A stretch of 64,000 bases of DNA, from positions 5,084,001 to 5,148,000 of the forward strand of contig CAKKNE010000003.1 of assembly GCA_918797485.1 (NCBI GenBank), given 5' to 3'. Shown one piece after another: positions 18,600-26,175 of this stretch. The notes below the pieces were generated by a model. That model made no database searches. It saw only the letters and a program-made list of their open reading frames with translations, and was not told where the DNA came from. Source of the stretch: Pelagomonas calceolata. Lineage: Eukaryota > Sar > Pelagophyceae > Pelagomonadales > Pelagomonadaceae. The position numbers and the translations under genes were made by a program. Position 1 is the first letter of the stretch. Each line of letters starts with the position of its first letter.

Positions 18600-20429
18600 T
18601 TAGTCCACGTGGGCGCCTATCGCCACGGCGTCGTCCGACCGCCGGAGCACGTCGCGCGCGCGCGCCTCGGCCAGGGCTCGCTCGAGCTGGGCGTTCTTCG
18701 CTCGCCACCCCGCTAGCTCGGCGACCTTCTCCTCCTCGGCGGCCGCCTGCGCTTGGAGCTTCGCCGCGACCTTGGCCTCTATATTCTTGAGCTCGTCGGC
18801 CTGTGCCGCCAGCAGCGCCGCCTTCTCAGCCTCGTGCGTCGCTACCAGTGCCGCCCGCGCCGCCTGCGCCGCCGCGAACGCCTCGTGGCTGGCCGCGATC
18901 TTCCTCCGCTTTTCGGCGGCCGCCGCCTCGAACGCCGCTTCCATCTCCGCCGCATCCGTCGCCGCCTGCGCCGCCTGCCGCGTGATCAGGGCGTCGTGAC
19001 CTTTGATCTCGGCCTCCGCGAGCGCGGTCGCGGCCGCGAGCGCCGCCGTGTTCGCCTCAACGCGCGCCCTTTTGTCGCGCAGCGCGGCACGCGCGGCGGC
19101 GCAGGCATCGTGCGCGTCCTTGGCCGCTGCGACCTCGCCGAGGAGTTCCAGCGTCTCCGCTGCGCGAGCCGCGGTCGCCGCAGCGTTCTTTGCGTCCACT
19201 CTTTTCAGGACGGCGTCCTTCTCTGCCGCCGCCTCGGCTTTGAGGCGCCGGGCGACAGCGCGGACCTCGCGGTCGAAGCGTGCCCGAACGGGCGCGAGCC
19301 GCGCCTCGACCTCGGCCCTCCGGTTCGCGTCCGAGCGCCGCCGTATCTCCGCGCACGCAGCGTCGCGCGCCGCCTCGTGCGCGGCCTGGCGGTCACGCTC
19401 CAGCGCCTCGATCGCTGCGCGGTCGTTGCGCAGCCGTTGTTCGTGCGCCCTGTCGAGCTCCGCCTCGCGTCGCGCGAAGTCTGCCTCGACGCGCGCAATC
19501 GCTGCGGCGTGCTCCGCCTCGGCCACTTTTCGCGCTTCCTCGTGCTTCCGCTTCTCCTCGGCTTGCGCGCGCCGCCCTTCTCTCTCGATATTCGCTGCCT
19601 CCTCGTGGAGCTCTGCACGCCGTTCGTTCAGCTTGGCGTCGTTAGCCGCGCGCAGCGCGTCGAGGCGGGCCGTCGACTCCGCCTCGAGGCGCCGCTTCTC
19701 CTCTTCGAGCTTGACTGCGCACTCCGTTTCGAGCCTCCGTCGTTCCTCGTCGAGCCACCGATCGTCCTCGGCCTTCTGCTCTGCCAGCTCTTTCTTGTTC
19801 CTCGAGATTAGTCGGCGCACCTCGGGCTCCAAGGCCTTCACGACCTTGGCCTTGATCGCAGGCTTTCGCTTCTCGACGAGCGCTGCGAATTCCTCCTCCT
19901 CGCGTCTCTTCCACTCGCGCTTCGCGGCCTCGAGCTTCTTTTCAGCCTCGCGTTCTGCCGCCGCGACTTTCGCGGACTTGACGGCGTCAGCCTTTGCCGC
20001 GTGCGCCCGGAGCTGCTCGACGCGCCGCTCGAGCTCCGCGACGTCGTCTTCTAGCCTCGCCTTGAGGGCTGCCTGCTCCGCCGCTTTTCTTTTGAAGTCG
20101 GCGTCCGCCGCCGCCTGCTTCCGGCGCCACTCCTCCCTGCAGCGCGCCAGCCCGGCCTTTGCGTCCTCGCGCGTCTGGCGCAGCTCGACGCGGCGCTTCC
20201 GGACGACGTCTTTCGCCTCGGCCAGCTGCGCCTGGAGCCGCCGGATCTGCGCGCGCGCCGCCTCGAACGACGCGTCGCCGTCGGCGAGGGCGGGCGCTTC
20301 CTCGTCGTCCCAGGCGTACTTCGCCGAGGCGCGGCTCCTCCGCCGCGCCGGTGGCTGGTGGTTTGCCTCCTCGCCGTCGTCGAATTCGTCCCAGACGTAG
20401 CGCTTCGGCGGAGCGGCCGCCGTCCCCAT
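18600..20429 (-). CDS. Long coiled-coil protein, CEP131/AZI1-like
   Basis: 609 residues, almost all Ala/Glu/Arg/Lys heptad sequence, that is one long coiled coil from about residue 55 to the end. The N-terminus has two acidic aromatic motifs, YVWDEFDD (11-18) and YAWDDEEA (38-45). The segment KVVKALEPEVRRLI at about 195-208 matches the 'glEPEiqrLi-kHk' signature of CEP131/AZI1, a centriolar-satellite and basal-body protein needed for ciliogenesis. Coiled coils match each other easily, so the call rests on that motif and the general layout. The gene is intronless and GC-rich. A ciliary role would agree with the DNAAF6 gene 8.5 kb away. Confidence 0.55.
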   Translation of the reverse strand: MGTAAAPPKRYVWDEFDDGEEANHQPPARRRSRASAKYAWDDEEAPALADGDASFEAARAQIRRLQAQLAEAKDVVRKRRVELRQTREDAKAGLARCREEWRRKQAAADADFKRKAAEQAALKARLEDDVAELERRVEQLRAHAAKADAVKSAKVAAAEREAEKKLEAAKREWKRREEEEFAALVEKRKPAIKAKVVKALEPEVRRLISRNKKELAEQKAEDDRWLDEERRRLETECAVKLEEEKRRLEAESTARLDALRAANDAKLNERRAELHEEAANIEREGRRAQAEEKRKHEEARKVAEAEHAAAIARVEADFARREAELDRAHEQRLRNDRAAIEALERDRQAAHEAARDAACAEIRRRSDANRRAEVEARLAPVRARFDREVRAVARRLKAEAAAEKDAVLKRVDAKNAAATAARAAETLELLGEVAAAKDAHDACAAARAALRDKRARVEANTAALAAATALAEAEIKGHDALITRQAAQAATDAAEMEAAFEAAAAEKRRKIAASHEAFAAAQAARAALVATHEAEKAALLAAQADELKNIEAKVAAKLQAQAAAEEEKVAELAGWRAKNAQLERALAEARARDVLRRSDDAVAIGAHVD

Positions 20430-20540
20430 AACGGTGATGGCCTGCCTGCGGCGATTAGGACGGCAGCATCTATTCGTGCACTGCGTGCTCTATTCTATAA
20501 AATAGTTCATGAGATGTTCATGGATTACCACCTTATAGGT

Positions 20541-20568
20541 AGCAAGAGTATGTCGCAGCGTTATGTAG
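20541..20568 (+). repeat. Solo arm of the hairpin element
   Basis: AGAGTATGTCGCAGCGTTATGTA, the arm of the inverted repeat at 23076-23143, occurs here once, followed by GCAGGGTCCTAG as at that locus. Other solo copies are at about 33825-33850 and 59953-59976. Confidence 0.6.
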
Positions 20569-20637
20569 TTAGCAGGGTCCTAGAAATAAATAACTTGAAT
20601 TTACATGTAAGTTGAAACTTGAATAAAGAAAGAAAGA

Positions 20638-20738
20638 AAGGAAGACCTAAAAAAAGGAACAAGCTCCTAAGAGCCTTCTCCCTGCTCAGGCTCAGTCAGG
20701 ATACCCAACCTGAGCTTCGAAATAGCAGTAAAATAACG
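20638..20738 (+). repeat. TAAA/AAAG-tailed short interspersed element, copy 2
   Basis: Preceded by an (AAAG)n run instead of (TAAA)n, then GGAAGACCTAAAAAAAGG and the CAGGATACCCAACC and CTTCGAAATAGCA blocks, as at 4150-4283. Confidence 0.6.
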
Positions 20739-21160
20739 GTCACGGTACAACCGCCGGCGTGACGGATTTTTAATCTCCACGATTTCCGTGCTCATCGCCC
20801 GCCGGGTTCAAACGACCTTTGGCCATTGGCCCTCGCGGGGCCTGCGTGAGCTTCTCCGTTCCCTTGGCGATCTTCATCAGACCCCTGCGTGGTATCATAG
20901 TACCCTAAGCTGTCCGTAGTACCCGCGCGGTACTACGCGCGGTACTACGGACCGTCCCTGGCGATCTTCTTCCGGACAATCACGATTGTACGACGCATCA
21001 ACGAGCCCCCAGGGCCCCGGGAATGGGTCGGGGTCGGAAACGAGGACGACGGTCGGCAGACGCCGGACCCGAAAGGGCTACCCGGGCGTAGACCCGGGCG
21101 TGGAATCTCTCTCGATTCTCAAATTAGGGGACCGCCTCCTTGTCTGCTTTGGTATTTATC

Positions 21161-22765
21161 CTAAGCCACCCTGCGGCCAGGGGGAGCGAGACCGCAGAAA
21201 AGATTGTGGCGCGCGAGCCGCAGCCGGTCGACCTGGTCGGAGACAAAGGCGCGGAGCTCCTTGCCCCCCCGCGCGAAGCCACGAATCGCAGCGTCCGACT
21301 GGGCTTTGAGTTTCTTCCATTGCTGGATCTGCTCGAGGCGCGCCGTCTCTGGCGGCTCCCATCGAGCGACCGGCGCGCGGCCGAAGGCGTCGCCGCCAAG
21401 GCACCTCGCGGCGCCGGGCTCGGCCAGCTCGGGCACGGCCTCGACGGCAGCCGGCGCGACCGGGGGCGCGGGCGGTGGTGGCCCGTGGTCGCGGCGCCCG
21501 CGGCCCGCCGGCGGCGCGCGCGGATTCGGAGCGGGTCGCATCGCGTCGACGGCGCCCTGGATCTCGTTGAGCCGCTGTTGCGCCTCCTGGAGGCGCGCAA
21601 GTAGCGGCGGTCCGGGGTCGCCGCTGCTCGGCGCGCCGCGCTGGGCGCGGTGGGTCCGCCCGCCGGCCCTCGCGTCGGCCTCGCGCCGTTCGCGGTCGCG
21701 ACCGTCCTTGAGCGCGGCGTAGCTTGCCACGCGGTCGCGCGCGGTCGGTCTCTGGCGCGCGCGGACCGGACGCGCCCTCTGGACGTCTGGATCCGCCTCC
21801 CACTCGCCGGCGACGCGCGCCTCGAGGAAGTCGGCGAGCGGCGGCGGCCCCCGCGCCGCCGGCGGGCTCGGCGCCGCGGCCGCGCCGGTCGCGTGAGACG
21901 TCGGCAGACCGAATCGAGACGCCGTCGGCGGCAGCGCCCCTATCGCCACGCCGTGCTTGGTCGCGAGGACCTCCGCGACGTGGCGCGCGGCCGCGTCGGC
22001 GAGGACGGTCCCGAAGACCATGACCTCGTGGACGTCGCCCAGGAAGGCGTCGTGCGGCGGGCAGCCGCCGAGCGTGACGTAGCCCGACGCGCTAAAGACC
22101 GGCGCCGGCGACGCGCCGGCGCGCGGCTTCGCGCCGGCCTCGAACGGCGCTCCGTCGACGGCCATTTCGACGCGACCGTCGAGGCGGTACGCCGCAACAA
22201 GTTTGGTGCCGCTCTCGAGCACCTTGGAGTGGCGCACGTCGCCTGCCGCGGTACGGAAGGCGACGCGCCGGTCGTGGAAGCGGAACTGGCCGAGCGGGTA
22301 GTGGCCGAAGAAGCGCTGGCCGACGGCCCGGTCACCGTCGCGAAGCCACGCCGGAGTCAGGACGAAAAAGCACGTAACGCCGTCGCGGAGCTGCAGCGCG
22401 GAGGCGACGAGCGGCGCCGGGAAGCGCACGCCGCCGCCGGGCGCCGCCGACGCGGCGAACACGCCGGCGGCGCGCGCCGGCGGCGCGTCGTCGGGTGGGA
22501 GCGCCGCGCGCTGCCGCTCGACCGCCGTCCGCCACCGGAGACCGGCGGCTTGCTGCTGCGCCGCCGTCAGTGGCGCGAACACATACCCGCCGCCGCTCTC
22601 GTCGCGCCAGCGCGCGACGGCGCGCGACGCGCGCGCAGCCTCGACGCTCGCCGGCGAGAGCCACAGGACAAGCGACGGCCGCACCTCGGGTGCCAGTGCC
22701 GGCTGCGACCGCGCGCCGGCGGCTGCCGCGAGGATCCAGGCGAGCCGCCGGCTGCCGGGGGGCAT
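21161..22765 (-). CDS. Secreted LamG/concanavalin-like domain protein
   Basis: 534 residues from the ATG at 22765. A signal peptide (MPPGSRRLAWILAAAAGARS) is followed by one LamG-type jelly-roll at about 25-270. Typical strands are LVLWLSPASV, VARWRDESGGGYVF, DGVTCFFVLTP, RLDGRVEMAVDGAPF and YVTLGGCPPHDAFLGDVHEVMVF. Family members bind glycans or other surface ligands. The second half is a low-complexity Arg/Ala/Pro linker, then a short helical region (LLARLQEAQQRLNEIQG; LEQIQQWKKLKAQSDAAI). No membrane segment is seen besides the signal. It has no clear functional partner among its neighbours. Confidence 0.68.
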   Translation of the reverse strand: MPPGSRRLAWILAAAAGARSQPALAPEVRPSLVLWLSPASVEAARASRAVARWRDESGGGYVFAPLTAAQQQAAGLRWRTAVERQRAALPPDDAPPARAAGVFAASAAPGGGVRFPAPLVASALQLRDGVTCFFVLTPAWLRDGDRAVGQRFFGHYPLGQFRFHDRRVAFRTAAGDVRHSKVLESGTKLVAAYRLDGRVEMAVDGAPFEAGAKPRAGASPAPVFSASGYVTLGGCPPHDAFLGDVHEVMVFGTVLADAAARHVAEVLATKHGVAIGALPPTASRFGLPTSHATGAAAAPSPPAARGPPPLADFLEARVAGEWEADPDVQRARPVRARQRPTARDRVASYAALKDGRDRERREADARAGGRTHRAQRGAPSSGDPGPPLLARLQEAQQRLNEIQGAVDAMRPAPNPRAPPAGRGRRDHGPPPPAPPVAPAAVEAVPELAEPGAARCLGGDAFGRAPVARWEPPETARLEQIQQWKKLKAQSDAAIRGFARGGKELRAFVSDQVDRLRLARHNLFCGLAPPGRRVA

Positions 22766-22867
22766 CCACACGCGCCACAGCGCCCCCTTCTTCTCGTAGT
22801 ACTGTGATGAGCTGTCTCAGCCGGGTCCCCGGCGGCCTGGAAGGAAGCAGAATGCGACAAAAAGTAC

Positions 22868-23040
22868 CTACGGTACGATGGGATACTGCGGTATGTGTAT
22901 CTCTGTTAGAGAGAGAAACCTACTAGCCCTTCCTACCCTAGATATGTATCTCCCACTCTCTAATATTTGAGTCTATACATCGAGTGTCAAAAGCACTACG
23001 GTGTAACAACAGTTCACTATAAAACACTCTCGCAGTAAGG
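22868..23040 (-). repeat. Interspersed repeat, family 'GAGTGTTTTATA', copy 2
   Basis: Reverse complement of 565-735, including the CTACGGTAC cluster at its outer end. Its inner end abuts the hairpin element region. Confidence 0.6.
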
Positions 23041-23075
23041 CCTATCAGCTCTAAGCTGGTTAGCTAGGACCCTGC

Positions 23076-23143
23076 TACTTACATAACGCTGCGACATACT
23101 CTTACTATGGTAGCAAGAGTATGTCGCAGCGTTATGTAAAGTA
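23076..23143. mobile_element. Hairpin mini-element with ~25-bp inverted arms
   Basis: The left arm TTACATAACGCTGCGACATA and the right arm TATGTCGCAGCGTTATGTAA are perfect inverted copies, with pairing running to ~25 bp around a ~12-nt centre. The arm also occurs alone at 20541-20568, 33825-33850 and 59953-59976, each time next to GTCCTAG- or CTAGCTCACC-like flanks. It could be a minimal MITE or a nested pair of insertions in opposite direction. Confidence 0.6.
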
Positions 23144-23232
23144 GTAGGCCTAGCTCACCAGCCAGAGGCTGGGCCAAGCCAACTACGAGAGTGTTTTATT
23201 ATAAACTGGTGGTTTACACTGTAGCGTACCAC
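23144..23232 (+). repeat. Repeat with GCTCACCAGCCAGAGGCTGG
   Basis: About 90 bases starting GCTCACCAGCCAGAGGCTGG and ending near GGTTTACACTGTA match 33862-33937. The GAGAGTGTTTTATA block inside links it to the family at 565-735. Confidence 0.55.
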
Positions 23233-23609
23233 TAGCAGCTTGTACTAGTACCGTCCGGGGACTCGGAAGTCCAGAATTACATACTCTCAGGCTATTGCCC
23301 GGGCCCCCTGCATCGCAACCCCCCTATAAGTTTCGAAAGTCTCCACGGAGTCTTATGCGTCGCAGGCTAATTCAAGTTCATTCTAATTAGAGCTAAGGGA
23401 AGATAAGGCCCGCCGGCGGGCAGCCTGGGAATGTTACTCCGAGTCGAAAGAATATCCGGTCACGGTGTCCGGCTTGGGGGAGTAAAGCGTTATTTGCACC
23501 CTCGACCTGGCCGGCGGCACCGGCACCTTGGCTCAGGCTGCCGCCGATGTGGTCGACGGCCTTCGCCAAACAGGCTAAATTTAAGTTAAAACAGGAGCCC
23601 GTACGACTT

Positions 23610-24371
23610 TTAGTAGGAGCCAACTGCCGCCCAGACTGCGACGAGCGCCTCGACGGCTTCTTCGCCGGCGTTTCGGAGCGAGCCGTGGAAGCGCCGGTCG
23701 TCGAACGCGTAGGACCCGGCGGTGACGCGCCGCGCGAATGTTGTGCCGTCGCTGCCTTGCACGACGACGTCGCCGGCGGCGTACCAGATGAACAGGCGGG
23801 GCTGGTCGCAGCAGAATGTCGGCGTCGCCTCGCCGGCCGCGAGGCGGAGGCGGTAGAGGCCGATCGCGCCGTGCGTCACGCGCTCGGTGTCGTAGCCACC
23901 GCCAGGCAGCTTGACGCGGCGTGGCGTCGTACAGCACCAGGGGAGCAGGTCGTCGACCTTCTCGAAGCACGGCACTTCCCTCAGGAACGGCACGCCCGTG
24001 ACGAACGCGTTGCAGAGCATGCACCGGGGCTCCGCGTGCGCGACCACCTCGACGTCGAGGCCGTGCACGTCCGCCTCGCCAATGTTTATTATGCGGCGCA
24101 CCATCGGCTCGCGGGAATACGGCGTCGCTTCGACCGTCATCCTCTCGACGGCGGACTCGCGCACGCCCTCGTGAGCCGTCTCGACGCGCACGCGCGTCGT
24201 GCTGAACAAACAGAAGAAACTGTCGACGTCGCGGCGGTGAAACTGCGTCTGGGCGCCCGGCGCGATGCGGAGGCGTATCACGCGAAACAGCGGATGCTCG
24301 TACTCGACGCGATGCAGCGGCTCGTCGTAGACGCTCACGTCGGTCTCCGGCTGCGGCGTGTCCGGGGGCAT
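23610..24371 (-). CDS. Bicupin protein
   Basis: 253 residues with two RmlC-like cupin barrels. The first (about 20-110) has HPLFRVIRLRIAPGAQTQFH followed by DSFFCLFSTTRVRVE. The second (about 160-248) has IGLYRLRLAAGEATP, RLFIWYAAGDVVVQG and AGSYAFDDRRFHGSLRNAG. The single His of each metal-binding motif is partly kept (FHRRD; RRFHGSLRN), so metal binding is possible but not clear. Two Cys-rich spots (CMLCNAF, PWCCTTP) lie between the barrels. There is no targeting signal, so a soluble protein is likely. The enzyme class is unknown; cupins include dioxygenases, isomerases and storage proteins. Confidence 0.68.
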   Translation of the reverse strand: MPPDTPQPETDVSVYDEPLHRVEYEHPLFRVIRLRIAPGAQTQFHRRDVDSFFCLFSTTRVRVETAHEGVRESAVERMTVEATPYSREPMVRRIINIGEADVHGLDVEVVAHAEPRCMLCNAFVTGVPFLREVPCFEKVDDLLPWCCTTPRRVKLPGGGYDTERVTHGAIGLYRLRLAAGEATPTFCCDQPRLFIWYAAGDVVVQGSDGTTFARRVTAGSYAFDDRRFHGSLRNAGEEAVEALVAVWAAVGSY

Positions 24372-25055
24372 CGTCGCGGCCGAAGTGGCTCTCTAGTTTC
24401 AAAACAGCTACGACGCGTTACTGTTTACTCGGGGCACGCCTCTGTTTTACTCTGCAGCCTCCTAATGTGCTCGTCAGGTGTTTGTCCCACTAAGATCACT
24501 ACACGCTAAAAGGTTGGCGGAGCGATGCACGAGGCCGGCGCGAGGAAGAAGCAAACGATTTGCTCTAGGGAGTAGCTCTTAGGCCTCAAGCACCGGTTCA
24601 TCAACCGGTTCAAGCTGATGTTGCGCGGGTATCCCGCTAGCTATCTCTTGGAGTACCATCGCTCTCCTATACTAGTAGTCCCGCCACGTAATGCATGCAT
24701 GCCAGTGTAGCAACCGAAATCGCGGCGGAGGAGGGCTGTCGAATGTCGATAATGCACTCTGGCGGCCGCTGCCCGCCGCGACGGCCTCTACGCTCGTCGC
24801 ACCCAGTGGCACTTCGATAGAGACCGCGAGTTCCGGGCCCGAGTGCTTCGTCCTAACTCGATGACCGAGATGGACGCGCATTTTTAAAGGCAGGAATTTC
24901 GAAAAGGACCTTTAAAAAAATCGTGTACGGCGATAATGCCGCTTTACCTCGTTGGATAATTCCCTGATGGTCCGAGATGGATGTCCGAGAAACTTAAAAG
25001 GCCCCAAAAAATTCAGTCAAAACCCCAAAACCGGCCCTGCCCAAATTGAAGTGAG
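24372..25055. other. Intergenic, no gene seen
   Basis: Frames on either strand up to ~70 codons, none recognisable. No member of the repeat families seen elsewhere. Confidence 0.45.
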
Positions 25056-25495
25056 TCATTTTCTGTTCCTGGACCAGGGGTTGCCTTTTTTGTTGGAGTT
25101 AACAAGATCCATCGTCGCCGGTCGGCGGAGCGTCGTGAATCGGAGGACGTCGGCGTGCATCCGAAGCGTCTGCTCGACGCGCGGCAGCGCCGCGGGGCCG
25201 CAGTCAAAGAAAAGCGCTACGCGGCGACCGACGTGGTGGTACCTGCGCGGCGCGGTGCGGCGGTCTCGCCCGAAGCGGCGCGCGACGACCGCGCGGGGGC
25301 GCGCCGGCCGTCGTCGCCGGCCGACGCGTGGCGCGACCGGACGCGATGCGGCAGCCGCGTAACGCCGTGGTGCTCGCAGCTCCGCACGACGCCGCCGGCC
25401 GCCGTGATCTGTTTTGCGCAGCGCCGCAGCAGGTCCGCGAGCGCCGCCGGCGAAGCCCGCGCCGACGCGGTCACGATCTGGTGATACAGCGGCAT
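25056..25495 (-). CDS. MRPS6: Mitochondrial ribosomal protein bS6m
   Basis: Exons 25495-25305 and 25242-25056 are joined over a 62-nt intron to give 125 residues. Exon 1 starts MPLYHQIVTASARASPAALA and contains GGVVRSCEHHGVTRLPHRV, matching the S6 pattern ('MP-Ye--li------l---l--------GG-v---e--G-r-LpyrI'). Exon 2 reads RYHHVGRRVALFFD, then PRVEQTLRMHADVLRFTTL, which is the S6 'fD--P--l-----l--d--VlR' end. The exon join needs a GC donor (CG|GCGCGCCCCC) and a CAG acceptor, and gives the natural DDGRYHHVGRR. A mitochondrial presequence is not obvious, as is usual for S6 family members with the start close to the fold. A plastid location is less likely given the sequence type. Confidence 0.8.
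25243..25304 (-). other. 62-nt GC-AG intron in the bS6m gene
   Basis: The minus-strand borders are GCGCGCCCCC...GCGCAG. Excision gives continuous S6 sequence, while reading through ends in a stop soon after. No GT donor nearby keeps both frame and conserved residues. Confidence 0.65.
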
Positions 25496-26175
25496 CTCAT
25501 TTAAGCGGCCTTATGGTGCTTCAGAAGCATGTCGCTTCTAGCGATGTATAAATCACTCTCAATTACGGTGACAGTGCCAGACCCTCACCCTCGGGAGGTA
25601 CCGTAGGTACCGTAGGGAAACGGTACAAGGTACTTATTTTTACTACCACCGGCTCCCACGGTACTAACCCCCGTACCGTAAGTACTATCCCGCACTTTAC
25701 GGGTGCCGGCTACGTAAGTCCCCTATAAACCTCCGCGCGTGCGTGCGACTTGCTATTCGCGTCGCCGGCGGAGTACTCCCAAGTGCTACTACGCGCCTGA
25801 GCCGCGGCCCTCTACTAGTGAGGAAACTAGGACGGGGAGGGCGTATCATGGTTTAGGCTCTCTCGTTGGGGTGTAGTTCCCTCGCTGCATTCGACTCGGA
25901 AACGGGGACGGCTCTCCGGCCACCCGGCCCAGACTCGGGGGCAAATATCGGTGTGGCAGAACTCCGTAGGGACCGGCGACGGACTGGCACCTCTGCGAAC
26001 CAAAACATACCAACATCTCCACTGCGCGTCGAATCGGCCGATGTTTCCCCCCTCAAAAAATTCCCCCCGCCCATTGCCGGCGTCGATTTTCATTCGCGCA
26101 CGCACAAGCTCCCAACAGAGCCGGCTGCCCCGCTGTCGCGGGAAGAGAGTCGAGACGTCTCCGGCCTCGACGACG
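25496..26175. other. Upstream region of the large secreted protein gene
   Basis: Contains a CTACGGTAC-type palindrome cluster at about 25597-25640 and a CCTATAAACC motif at about 25722. Open frame runs into it from the gene downstream but lacks an ATG near a signal peptide before 26176. No separate gene. Confidence 0.45.

Larger units (their letters stand above)
20430..21160. other. Intergenic, two repeats and a hairpin
   Basis: Contains the solo arm of the hairpin element (20541-20568), a TAAA-family repeat (20638-20738) and an imperfect inverted repeat at 20911-20952 with arms around GTCCGTAGTACC and GGTACTACGGAC. No gene is seen. Confidence 0.5.
22766..23609. other. Intergenic, clustered repeats
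   Basis: Holds an inverted copy of the GAGTGTTTTATA repeat (22868-23040), the hairpin element (23076-23143) and a 90-bp repeat (23144-23232) shared with 33850-33937. No gene is seen from 23240 to 23609. Confidence 0.5.

Noticed and set aside
18753-20400. Long plus-strand frames opposite the coiled-coil gene
   Set aside because: Antisense shadows of a high-GC gene; the minus strand has the ATG, heptads and the CEP131 motif, while the plus frames are Ser/Arg/Ala-biased low complexity.
25951-26175. N-terminal extension of the large secreted protein from an upstream GTG
   Set aside because: No ATG, and it would place the clear signal peptide about 75 residues inside the protein.
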